From the IMG/VR virus record IMGVR_UViG_3300025168_000288, positions 1 through 35,025 of that record: a stretch of DNA of 35,025 nt; one strand, given 5' to 3'. Under the pieces are notes generated by a model. The model made no database searches. It saw only the letters and a program-made list of their open reading frames with translations, and was not told the origin of the DNA. Of this stretch, positions 24,147 to 31,647 are shown piece by piece. The position numbers were made by a program, and so were the translations under genes. Source of the DNA: a virus. How positions within the stretch are numbered: position 1 is the stretch's first letter; every line of letters starts with the position of its first letter.

Positions 24147-25529
24147 ATGCTCGCTCTCAAGCAACCGGAACAGGGTCTTTCACTCCTCAAGAGTGGAAGC
24201 GACCTCGTTGTTGCTGGATATGCATCAGTTGAGTTGGTCGATAAACAAGGCGACCTTATCACTCGTGGTGCTCTTAAGAGTGCATTTGACGGTTTCATGA
24301 AGAGTGAGAAGTACCGCAATGTACAACTCGCTCATTCAAACATCCAAGTCGGTGAAGTCTTGGATTCTTACGTAGACAACAATGGAAGAATGTGGAAGTC
24401 CGAATGCGACGACACAGGAATGTTTGTTGTCGTTCAACTCCGCAATGATATTGAGAAGGCTCGTGAAGTAGCCGCTGAAATCCGCAAGGGTAACCTTCGT
24501 GGATTTTCCATTGGAGGACAAGCATTCAAGCGAGTGCGAAAGTCTGACAATGTAAAAGGCGACTATCAAGAGATTTCAAAGATGGAATTGCATGAGATTA
24601 CTATTTGTGAAAAAGGTATTAACCCTGAAGCACAATTTAGTATTTTAAAGGAGGACAACAATATGACTGATTTGAATACAGTAATGGAAAGACTTGAAGC
24701 ACGACTCGATGCAATGGAAAAGGGTGAATTACCACCTGCTCTTGAAGCATCAATGAAAAACAAAAAAACCGACGATGAAAAATCCGAAGAAAAAGGAGAT
24801 GAAGAAATGGAAGATGAGAAACCCGATGAAAAGAAAGAAGGTAATCCATTCGCAAAGGGCAACGAGTTCAGCGATGTTATCTCATCTGAATACCTTAACT
24901 GGATGGAAGATACTCTCAAATCTGCTGGTGTAAACACCAACGAAGCAAGAGCACACTTTGATGACTTGCAAAAGCAACAAATGGGTGGATTCGACAATCC
25001 TGATTCCGTTGACGGTGCTGACTACTTTGGTGGTCAAGTTCGTGGACGTGGACAAGAAGGTGGCAACCCATCAACTGGTGCTATCTCCGCACTCACAGCA
25101 GGTGGCGGAAAGCAACCTGCTGGTGCAATGGGACCTGCTAAAGTTGCAAAGGGAGATTACCTTTCAGCCTCTACAGTTTCACAATCCGACATCGAAGCCG
25201 CTTACGAAGTTTACAAAGCGGCGGCAATGGAACAACAATTCCGTGGTAACCTTGAATCCGAGTTCTCATCCCGTCTTAATCAAGAGATGACGATTGCTAA
25301 GAACGAAGAAGCACGAGCACACTTTGATGCTCGTGAGCCACTATCGGAAGTACTCAAGTCTATTGAGTCCCTTTCCGAGCGAATTGACAACCTCTCAACC
25401 GAGAGCGTTTCAATCCGTAAGTCGGCTTCTTCACCAAACATTGAAATTCCCTCCACCCAAGATTTGGGTAACATGTCTTGGGACGAGGTACACAACCTCG
25501 CTGACAAGGCAATAAGGGGAAGCAACTAA
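24147..25529 (+). CDS. HK97-type prohead protease fused to scaffold
   Basis: The 460-residue protein has a protease domain at 1-~170 of the HK97 U35 type. Candidate catalytic residues are H63 in QLAHSN, S121 in GNLRGFSIGG and E150 in ELHEITI, with the usual closing INPEAQFSIL. After residue 172 comes an acidic, helical scaffold region: a coiled coil, a KTDDEKSEEKGDEEMEDEK run, then Gly-rich and helical parts. Two related units occur (NEARAHFDD and EEARAHFDA). The C-terminus is MSWDEVHNLAD. The protease digests the scaffold after shell assembly. A strong internal start at 24663 probably makes free scaffold as well. Base composition is visibly richer in G/C-ending codons than the upstream giant gene. 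Confidence 0.9.
   Translation: MLALKQPEQGLSLLKSGSDLVVAGYASVELVDKQGDLITRGALKSAFDGFMKSEKYRNVQLAHSNIQVGEVLDSYVDNNGRMWKSECDDTGMFVVVQLRNDIEKAREVAAEIRKGNLRGFSIGGQAFKRVRKSDNVKGDYQEISKMELHEITICEKGINPEAQFSILKEDNNMTDLNTVMERLEARLDAMEKGELPPALEASMKNKKTDDEKSEEKGDEEMEDEKPDEKKEGNPFAKGNEFSDVISSEYLNWMEDTLKSAGVNTNEARAHFDDLQKQQMGGFDNPDSVDGADYFGGQVRGRGQEGGNPSTGAISALTAGGGKQPAGAMGPAKVAKGDYLSASTVSQSDIEAAYEVYKAAAMEQQFRGNLESEFSSRLNQEMTIAKNEEARAHFDAREPLSEVLKSIESLSERIDNLSTESVSIRKSASSPNIEIPSTQDLGNMSWDEVHNLADKAIRGSN
24647..24654 (+). promoter_or_regulatory. Internal ribosome binding site for scaffold
   Basis: AAAGGAGG is a full-length Shine-Dalgarno sequence, unlike the AGGTGAT type used by most genes here. It lies inside the protease/scaffold frame and its distance to ATG 24663 is ideal. 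Its presence inside a coding region supports a separate scaffold product. Confidence 0.6.
24663..25529 (+). CDS. Internal-start scaffold protein
   Basis: ATG 24663 lies in frame within the protease gene at codon 173, just after the protease domain. It is preceded by AAAGGAGG (24647-24654) with eight bases of spacing, which is the best ribosome binding site in the window. Translation from here would give a 288-residue scaffold identical to the C-terminal part of the fusion. This matches the nested layout of lambda protease C and scaffold Nu3. It allows many scaffold copies per protease copy. Confidence 0.65.
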   Translation: MTDLNTVMERLEARLDAMEKGELPPALEASMKNKKTDDEKSEEKGDEEMEDEKPDEKKEGNPFAKGNEFSDVISSEYLNWMEDTLKSAGVNTNEARAHFDDLQKQQMGGFDNPDSVDGADYFGGQVRGRGQEGGNPSTGAISALTAGGGKQPAGAMGPAKVAKGDYLSASTVSQSDIEAAYEVYKAAAMEQQFRGNLESEFSSRLNQEMTIAKNEEARAHFDAREPLSEVLKSIESLSERIDNLSTESVSIRKSASSPNIEIPSTQDLGNMSWDEVHNLADKAIRGSN

Positions 25530-25548
25530 TCTAAGGAGATGATGAACA

Positions 25549-26652
25549 ATGGCAAGAGATTACATACGAAGCATTACTGACATGGAACGCTACTACTACG
25601 GTGCTGGCAACGCAATGGGTTACTCCTACTCCGGTAGCGAGTTGCTCAAGGCTGACGCACCTATGCTTTCCTCGACAGCGGGAACATACCAAGCGATTTA
25701 TGGTCGTAAAGTTTGGTCCCAACTAAACCAAGAATTTAACGCATTCTCAATTCTACCAAAGCGTCCGTGGGAACGAAGTGGATGGCGAGTCATCACAGAA
25801 CGTCCTTCCTTCGCTGTTGGCGGCGGTGTTGCAGAGAACGCAACACTTCCTGACACAACCAAGCCGACCTTCCAGCATATTGCGGCCAAGCCTAAGACTG
25901 TGGTTCACACATTCGACATGAGCGAAACCGCAATGTTCCTTGCTGACAAGGACGATGGACTTGGCGACATCCGTTCTATCCTAAAGGAAGAAATGGGTAA
26001 GCACCACGCAGAGCACATCAACAAGATGATGACCGCAGACAAGGCTGTAGTTGCAGGTAACGACTTTGAATCACTTGACCGTATTACGGTTGGTTCAAAC
26101 GAAACTGGAACTGACATCGACATGTACAGTATTGACCGAAGTGCAAACTCTTGGTCTTACTCGGAAGTTAGTGAAAACAGCGGAACAGACCGTGTTCTGT
26201 CCCTCGACCATCTTGATGAACTCTTCCAGAAGTGCTGGACTCGTGGTGGTAACCCGAAGGTTATCCTTACAGGGTACGACACACTCATGCGTCTACAACA
26301 ACTTCTACAATCCCAACAACGTTTCCTTGAAGAGAAGCGTGTCACCCCAACCTACAACGGTGTAAAGGGTGTACCGGGTATTGAAGCAGGTTTCATTGTT
26401 GCAACATACAACGGTGTTCCAATCATTCCATCAAAAGATGTACAAACCGATACTCTAAGTCGTATGTACTTCCTTGATACTGATTACCTGTACTTTAGCA
26501 CAGCAATTCCAACGCAATACTTTGAGAGTGGTATCGAAACTGGTGACCCATTCGCTATTAACCGTCTTGGACAAGAGGGTATGTACCGAACTATGGGAGA
26601 ACTATGGACTACTTTCTACGGAGGTCACGGTTCAGTCCGAGACTTGAAGTGA
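25549..26652 (+). CDS. Major capsid protein, HK97 fold
   Basis: The start ATG 25549 follows AAGGAGATGATG. The 367 residues fit a HK97-fold capsid protein: an N-terminal arm, a long helix (ILKEEMGKHHAEHINKMM) as the spine helix, and the segment VATYNGVPIIPSKDVQTD, followed by YFLDTDYLYFSTAIPTQYFE, which resembles archaeal virus major capsid proteins. It lies directly behind the protease/scaffold gene, as expected. GC-rich codons dominate, as for a highly expressed gene. It forms the icosahedral shell around the packaged DNA. No fusion or decoration domain is visible. Confidence 0.9.
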   Translation: MARDYIRSITDMERYYYGAGNAMGYSYSGSELLKADAPMLSSTAGTYQAIYGRKVWSQLNQEFNAFSILPKRPWERSGWRVITERPSFAVGGGVAENATLPDTTKPTFQHIAAKPKTVVHTFDMSETAMFLADKDDGLGDIRSILKEEMGKHHAEHINKMMTADKAVVAGNDFESLDRITVGSNETGTDIDMYSIDRSANSWSYSEVSENSGTDRVLSLDHLDELFQKCWTRGGNPKVILTGYDTLMRLQQLLQSQQRFLEEKRVTPTYNGVKGVPGIEAGFIVATYNGVPIIPSKDVQTDTLSRMYFLDTDYLYFSTAIPTQYFESGIETGDPFAINRLGQEGMYRTMGELWTTFYGGHGSVRDLK

Positions 26653-26687
26653 GGCTAATGGAAAAAAATACATGGAGATGATTTATT

Positions 26688-27152
26688 ATGACAACAGAAA
26701 CAAAGACACAAAAAGGCTTGACAATATCGTTTGATGACGCTGATTTTACCACTGGAACGGTATCGGTTCTTTTGGACCTTGACTTGCGTACAGGAACACC
26801 AGTCGATGAAACTGATTGGTTAGACGGTAATGCTGGTGGTTCATACCCCGGAAGCCTTACTGGTTTTACCGCACAAAATACCGATGGAAAAGCGGCAGGA
26901 AGTATGCGATTGGTACAAATTGCATTCACACTTGCTGATGCTGCTGAACAAGTATTAGTTCTTACAGCAGGGGCTTCAAAAATTATTGGAGTACTCGGTA
27001 CTACTTTCGCAGTAGCCGACAAGACCCTATCTGCAACCTTCACTAACACTGGTGCGGCCCCTGCCGCTAAGACTGGCGCACTTCTTCCAGCACTCGTCCT
27101 TCACGGAGAGGCTGGCGGTGCTGGAACAGTAACGGCGGTTTTGCTTAACTGA
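26688..27152 (+). CDS. Small beta-rich capsid-associated protein
   Basis: ATG 26688 follows GGAGATGAT. The 154 residues are rich in Thr, Gly, Ala and Val, with alternating beta pattern and few charged residues after the N-terminus. The features include SFDDADFTTGTVSVLLDLDL and a late Ala/Gly/Leu run. No family is recognised. A capsid decoration or minor head protein is likely from its position just after the MCP, and it has no catalytic motif. Confidence 0.6.
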   Translation: MTTETKTQKGLTISFDDADFTTGTVSVLLDLDLRTGTPVDETDWLDGNAGGSYPGSLTGFTAQNTDGKAAGSMRLVQIAFTLADAAEQVLVLTAGASKIIGVLGTTFAVADKTLSATFTNTGAAPAAKTGALLPALVLHGEAGGAGTVTAVLLN

Positions 27153-27162
27153 GGGTGATTAA

Positions 27163-27498
27163 GTGCCTTCTGTAACCTACACAGGTCCCTTCTACGAACG
27201 AAGACGAAGAGATTCAAATGCTTCGTGGATTCGTGGAAAAGGAGAAGAGGTTACACAAGAGTGGCTTAACGAGTGGAGATATTCTCTACCTGAAAGACAC
27301 TTTCTTATCGAAGGAGATGAAGGAGTTACAGTCGATGGTGGAAATGATGGATTACCAGACAACGGATGGAGTCGAAAAGACATACTTACATGGCTTGACG
27401 AACAAAACGTTGATTTACCTAATGGCTACATCACTAAAACAAAGGCACTCACTCTTGTAGACGAGCACTTGAAACCAACAGAAAATGGAGATGATTAA
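27163..27498 (+). CDS. Protein with HeH/SAP-like helical domain, GTG start
   Basis: The GTG 27163 start is supported by GGGTGAT just before it. The 111 residues contain an N-terminal beta part (SVTYTGPFYERRRR) and a C-terminal helix-extended loop-helix: SRKDILTWLDEQNVDLPNGY, then TKTKALTLVDEHL. That is the HeH/SAP/LEM-like pattern, often in small phage head proteins next to the MCP. Such domains bind DNA or proteins. A head-completion or decoration role is inferred. Confidence 0.6.
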   Translation: MPSVTYTGPFYERRRRDSNASWIRGKGEEVTQEWLNEWRYSLPERHFLIEGDEGVTVDGGNDGLPDNGWSRKDILTWLDEQNVDLPNGYITKTKALTLVDEHLKPTENGDD

Positions 27499-27500
27499 TT

Positions 27501-28031
27501 ATGGCAGCAGGAAATACAACAGACACACGAACACACGTAATGGGCGACATGCTCATGATGACTGGAACTTTTACTGACGGTGGTATTGATGTATCATTCG
27601 ATGGAATACTTTCAACAGTCTTTGCGGCTGGTGGACACCTAACAAGCATTACTGCTACACCCGTATTGGCGGCAGAAGCAGAAGCGGCGGCGACAGCCTC
27701 AACAGAATTAACAGTTGACACCGTTGATGCACGACTTCACTTTAATATCGGAGATACAGTTTATCATACAGATGGACGAAGGTATGGAGTCATTACGGCA
27801 TTAACGGCTACTGCAATTACTTTTGGTGGTGGACTTTTAGTTGCCGTTACTAATAACGATGTTCTATGCAGATTGGGTGCAAGAAAAGCAGGAGTTACTC
27901 TTTTGCAAAACGCTATCGAAGTTTCTATTGATGAAACAAATCAATTTGTTGTTTTTGAAGCAGGAAGTCAAACGGCTACACAAACTGCAAACACAGCAGA
28001 TGGCCGCTGGTGGATTCTCGGACAACGCTGA
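27501..28031 (+). CDS. Beta-rich capsid-accessory protein
   Basis: ATG 27501 follows GGAGATGATTAATT. The 176 residues are Thr/Ala/Gly-rich with an internal AAEAEAAATAS linker, then a compact beta domain (GDTVYHTDGRRYGVITALTA and RLGARKAGVTLL). No family is known to me. The location among head genes and the composition suggest a virion decoration or fibre protein. Confidence 0.6.
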   Translation: MAAGNTTDTRTHVMGDMLMMTGTFTDGGIDVSFDGILSTVFAAGGHLTSITATPVLAAEAEAAATASTELTVDTVDARLHFNIGDTVYHTDGRRYGVITALTATAITFGGGLLVAVTNNDVLCRLGARKAGVTLLQNAIEVSIDETNQFVVFEAGSQTATQTANTADGRWWILGQR

Positions 28032-28042
28032 GGTGATTCCTC

Positions 28043-28261
28043 ATGGCAGTATTAAGTGGCTATGGCTCACGAGTAATCGGTCCCTACAGTCCTAAAATGA
28101 TGTCTGACGGAACGGCAACTGCGCTTATTCAAGCAGATATTCGTGCCACAGGTGGTACAGGTGCTCTTGGAGTATCGGCGGGAAGTACAACTGGACTCAT
28201 TAGTGTAGAACCATTCACATCGCTTGGTAACCATTATTTCTTACTTACCTACACAGTTTGA
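28043..28261 (+). CDS. Small beta-rich head-region protein, 72 residues
   Basis: The ATG 28043 start has GAGGTGAT 28030-28037, which sits in a small GAGG-TGATT-CCTC hairpin (28030-28042). The protein is Gly/Ser/Thr-rich with short beta strands and a closing YFLLTYTV. No family is recognised. It is sandwiched between head accessory genes, so it may be a minor capsid or fibre protein. Confidence 0.6.
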   Translation: MAVLSGYGSRVIGPYSPKMMSDGTATALIQADIRATGGTGALGVSAGSTTGLISVEPFTSLGNHYFLLTYTV

Positions 28262-28272
28262 GGTGAGTAAGT

Positions 28273-28563
28273 ATGGGATTCGATGTTAGAAGCCTTGACT
28301 TATCCGACATAGTAAGGTCGAGTAAGCAGGGTGTACACGTAGACAAAAGTGGCCTCGCAGACCAAAAGGAACACCCGTTAGCGGGTGTAACAAGAGAGCA
28401 ACGTAATCGAAACCGTGATATTGGTGATGTCCTCAATATCGGTTCAGGAACACGTTGTACACATTGTGGATTCCTCCATTTCCTATGGAGAGCAACTTGT
28501 GCAACTTGCGAAAAACCTATGGAATACAACTTAGGACATCGAGATGAAACAAACCGAGCGTGA
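28273..28563 (+). CDS. Small zinc-ribbon protein
   Basis: ATG 28273 follows GAGGTGAG. The 96-residue protein has a basic N-terminal region and a zinc ribbon at its C-terminus: C62-x2-C65 and C75-x2-C78 (TRCTHCGFL and TCATCEKP). Zinc ribbons bind nucleic acid or proteins. No family is assigned. It overlaps the next gene by 20 bases if that starts at 28544. Confidence 0.65.
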   Translation: MGFDVRSLDLSDIVRSSKQGVHVDKSGLADQKEHPLAGVTREQRNRNRDIGDVLNIGSGTRCTHCGFLHFLWRATCATCEKPMEYNLGHRDETNRA

Positions 28564-29116
28564 TTTAATGGTAAAAGTATTAGTAAAAGCAATGAAACCT
28601 CATAGGCAAAGAGTTCTTGCTGATGGTAACGAAATGAAACTACAGCAATTTGCTAATCGTAAAGTTGCTGAACAGATGCGAGCCGCAGGTCAAGACCCAA
28701 CTGGTGAAGGATTTCAATCGGCTCGTGATACAATGATGCGTGATGCTGTAGCCAATCCTGAAAAGCACAGTATCAAATTCATGGGCGAAAGAGTACCCTT
28801 TGAGGGGCAAAACCTTGAACAAATGCTTAGTGAGCCTGATGTAGCAGGTGAGCAAGCGGCTGTTGACCAAGAGTTTGCCCCTGAAAAGTCAACTGCACAA
28901 GACGAACTCATGTCTGAAATCATGGACGGGACAGGCAATCTAAAGCCTGACAACAAATTCATGGATGATGGAGAAGATGAAGATGATATGCCTCCACCAG
29001 AAGAAGAGGACGACAGACCAAAGAGTGAAGATGAACTTCTTGAAAGAATCATGGCACAAAAAGCGGTATCACACATTCGTGGATTCCGTGATGCTTGGAG
29101 TGTATTGAAATCGTGA
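28544..29116 (+). CDS. Acidic helical protein ending in AWSVLKS
   Basis: The start is ATG 28544 with AGGA upstream, or ATG 28568, which follows GCGTGAT and avoids the overlap. The product is 182-190 residues. The N-terminal half is helical and basic; the second half is very acidic (DDGEDEDDMPPPEEEDDRP). The final residues are GFRDAWSVLKS, so the W-S-x-L-K motif is at the very C-terminus. An acidic, flexible protein between head genes and the adaptor could be a minor head protein. No known family. Confidence 0.65.
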   Translation: MKQTERDLMVKVLVKAMKPHRQRVLADGNEMKLQQFANRKVAEQMRAAGQDPTGEGFQSARDTMMRDAVANPEKHSIKFMGERVPFEGQNLEQMLSEPDVAGEQAAVDQEFAPEKSTAQDELMSEIMDGTGNLKPDNKFMDDGEDEDDMPPPEEEDDRPKSEDELLERIMAQKAVSHIRGFRDAWSVLKS

Positions 29117-29129
29117 GGGAGGGTAATGT

Positions 29130-30755
29130 ATGCCAGTAGTATTTTCACCCGGCGAGCCTGAAACAAGGCCACTCGACCCTACTGCTACTGTGTACACAAC
29201 CGCCCAAAAAGTCGCTGATTTACTTGACATAAGCCCCACCGATGCGGTGTTAATGTCTGCCGATGGTGATGCCAACGCTGTGTACATCACAGGGACAGAC
29301 CTACGCAATCACGGTTTCACCGTTGGTGATAAGGTAAGACTTTACAGCGATGCTGACCCATTTGGAAAAGAAGATTTAGAAATATCAGCCATAGGTGCAA
29401 GTACAGGTGGAGATAGTGCTGGTACTGGGCATGTTAAAATTACGTTTACAACCTCACCTATTACAGCATCAGAATATCAAGTAGCGGATAACGGCTACAT
29501 TCAGAATCAAGCGTCGTTTACAAACGGCAAAACTCGTGGTGTAACGAAAGACAAAGTAGACCACGTTATACAAAGAATGCAAGACCGCATTGACAACATT
29601 ACTCACAACGCATGGCGACCATATCTCGTTAGTGCGGAATACATTAACTTCGATACTTACAAGCCATACCGACGACGGTACTATACTGACTATGTGGGTA
29701 CTGCACCTCTCCTGTTCCGTAACGTACAACAAATTCTACGTATCGAATTATGGCAAGGTGATGACTATCGAGAAATCGGTGCGGCAGAAGTAAGAATAAA
29801 AATTCCAGAAGATGTAAATGCAATTACAGGTTCAATCTATATGTCTCCCGGTAATGGTGCTGGAAGTGTAGTTACACTTGCTCCCGGTACAGGTACTAAT
29901 CAATGGAGAGCCGATTTTGAATCTACTACAACCGCACAAAACTTGGCTGACTTGTTTAACAAGGAGGACCGTGTAAGTAAGACCGCAGTAGAGTTCAGTC
30001 CTGCGTTTATATTAGAAGGTTCAGCATCTAATGTAGCAGTACATAACGAATTTTTAGCATCGGCAAACTCCGATTTAGGTACTGGTACGGTGAAAGTAAC
30101 TTCTATGAGAGGCGTGAAGGCTGGAGAATCTTGTAGTATCGTAACAACAGATTCAAATATTAAACTCGACCAAACAACTTCTGCTTCTACTACGTTCTCA
30201 AGTCTTGATTCTACTACAATTACTGTTACAAAAATTGTTGATGGTGAACCAGTTGATATTCCAACAGAAGGTTTCGTACACGCTGGTGTGGCAGTAGATG
30301 CAAGCGGTGATGTTTTCCGATACACAGGAAAGACCGCTACATCCTTTACAGGATGTGTTGCTGTAACAGGGAGTTTAGGCGCAATAACAGGAACTATCAC
30401 ACAGAACTCTCTACTTGTAGACCTACAAGGTGGTTCAAGTAGCGGCGACGTAGGGCGACTACGAGACTGGTGGCTTGACCCGGAAATGGGTATTATTTAC
30501 TTCAACAACTCCTATCCGTTCTTTGAATGGAATGCAATTAAGGTGGCTTACATTTATGGTGAACGTTACTTAGAAAAAGCAATAGAAGATATATGTACTA
30601 AGATGGTTGCTATTGAATTACTCATGGCTGATGACCGTTCAGTACTCATTCCAGAAGGAACGCAAAACATAGACTTGACCAGTAAAATTCAACTTTATCA
30701 GTCTGAAATAGACAGAACGTTGCCTAAGTACATCGAATTGGTGGTGTTCTCCTAA
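29130..30755 (+). CDS. Head-tail connector/adaptor protein with beta insertion
   Basis: ATG 29130 follows GAGGGAGGGT. The 541 residues have a pattern seen in head-tail connectors of the gp6/gp15 type: an N-terminal TTAQKVADLLDI helix, a helical hairpin (DKVDHVIQRMQDRIDNITHN-AW), a strand module, and a C-terminal part (DWWLDPEMGIIYFNNS, then helices EKAIEDICTKMVAIELLM). About 150 residues of Thr/Ser-rich beta structure are inserted before it, so it is longer than most. It would sit under the portal and seat the tail. The stop overlaps the next start as TAATG. Confidence 0.75.
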   Translation: MPVVFSPGEPETRPLDPTATVYTTAQKVADLLDISPTDAVLMSADGDANAVYITGTDLRNHGFTVGDKVRLYSDADPFGKEDLEISAIGASTGGDSAGTGHVKITFTTSPITASEYQVADNGYIQNQASFTNGKTRGVTKDKVDHVIQRMQDRIDNITHNAWRPYLVSAEYINFDTYKPYRRRYYTDYVGTAPLLFRNVQQILRIELWQGDDYREIGAAEVRIKIPEDVNAITGSIYMSPGNGAGSVVTLAPGTGTNQWRADFESTTTAQNLADLFNKEDRVSKTAVEFSPAFILEGSASNVAVHNEFLASANSDLGTGTVKVTSMRGVKAGESCSIVTTDSNIKLDQTTSASTTFSSLDSTTITVTKIVDGEPVDIPTEGFVHAGVAVDASGDVFRYTGKTATSFTGCVAVTGSLGAITGTITQNSLLVDLQGGSSSGDVGRLRDWWLDPEMGIIYFNNSYPFFEWNAIKVAYIYGERYLEKAIEDICTKMVAIELLMADDRSVLIPEGTQNIDLTSKIQLYQSEIDRTLPKYIELVVFS

Positions 30756-31183
30756 TGCGTATGAGTGATGATATAAGTTTTAGAAAAACTGGAAGAGATT
30801 ATCATAACATTTCAAATGAAATGTTAATCAATGATATTACTTTTCAAAAGGAAACTAAGGAGATAGCGTTGAATACTCCACCCGATTTAAGAGATAAAAT
30901 GGAAAGTATTGAAGCAGGGGCTATGGGATTTAAAATTAAAGATGGTGTGTTAGTAAATATAGCAAATGAACCTCTTAATGCCACAGAAAAAAGACAACTT
31001 AAAGAAGCAACAGACAAGAGAATGTTTGAAGTAAGTCCCTTTTTACAAGAACAGGGATTACGATATGTAAATGGAAAAATAGAATTAAAATCATTTGATG
31101 CAACAGTAAAGGATGCTAAGACTCGAATTACTGTTAATAATGACGGTGCAGGTGCATACAGAAGCATGGAACTGGTGGACTGA
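30755..31183 (+). CDS. Small protein in the connector region
   Basis: ATG 30755 overlaps the previous stop; ATG 30761 is an alternative start. The 142 residues are mixed alpha/beta and charged (GFKIKDGVLVNIANEPLNAT, then ATEKRQLKEATDKRM). No family is recognised. The position between the adaptor and the tail terminator-like gene suggests a connector, stopper or neck role. The base composition is AT-rich relative to the adaptor gene. Confidence 0.6.
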   Translation: MRMSDDISFRKTGRDYHNISNEMLINDITFQKETKEIALNTPPDLRDKMESIEAGAMGFKIKDGVLVNIANEPLNATEKRQLKEATDKRMFEVSPFLQEQGLRYVNGKIELKSFDATVKDAKTRITVNNDGAGAYRSMELVD

Positions 31184-31187
31184 TACT

Positions 31188-31637
31188 ATGGTTGCAACAT
31201 GGACAGAAGGACTTGATGCTCTTATCAGTATTTTCAAAACTGATTGGAATCGAGGCAACACGGGCAATTACAGGCCAGTAGTTCTCGACATTACAGATAC
31301 GGGTCCTGAGCATGGAAAGCGTCTTGACTTGCAGAAGCATGATTTCGTGCTATGTTACGAAACGGCGCACAACGAAGAAGCACCAGAATTATTCTATGAT
31401 TTCGTTACGACACGCATAAATATAACCGTAGACGTAAGAACTGTTAAAGGGAGGAAGCATCTGCAATTACTTGAGAACGAGATTCGCAGACTGGTTCACT
31501 CAAAAAGAAAGGGGGATGGGACAAACTTTGATAGACTTGTTTTCAAAACTCGAACTGACTTATCTGACCGCAGTAAAATCCTTTTCCGAATGACATTTCA
31601 AATAGAAGTCGTAATATTAGCAGAATTAATACCATAG
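31188..31637 (+). CDS. Tail terminator-like protein
   Basis: ATG 31188 is chosen because the frame upstream overlaps the previous gene. The 149 residues have an N-terminal helix (EGLDALISIFKTDWN), a strand with VVLDIT, KHDFVLCYET, and then a central strand (RINITVDVRTV) and a second helix (HLQLLENEIRRLV). This helix-strand layout matches tail terminator/completion proteins, which cap the tail tube and join it to the head. Position just before the tail tube gene supports it. It is not certain without structural comparison. Confidence 0.65.
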   Translation: MVATWTEGLDALISIFKTDWNRGNTGNYRPVVLDITDTGPEHGKRLDLQKHDFVLCYETAHNEEAPELFYDFVTTRINITVDVRTVKGRKHLQLLENEIRRLVHSKRKGDGTNFDRLVFKTRTDLSDRSKILFRMTFQIEVVILAELIP

Positions 31638-31647
31638 GTGAAGAAGA

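Noticed and set aside
23643-25525. Long minus-strand frames opposite the giant, protease and scaffold genes (for example 23643-24023, 24566-24997 and 25280-25525)
   Set aside because: They are Ser/Phe-rich mirror images of well-supported + genes, with no domain, binding site or context of their own.
26609-27049. Minus-strand frame of about 146 residues opposite the gene after the MCP
   Set aside because: It overlaps a + gene with a good GGAGATGAT site, and its translation shows no recognisable fold.
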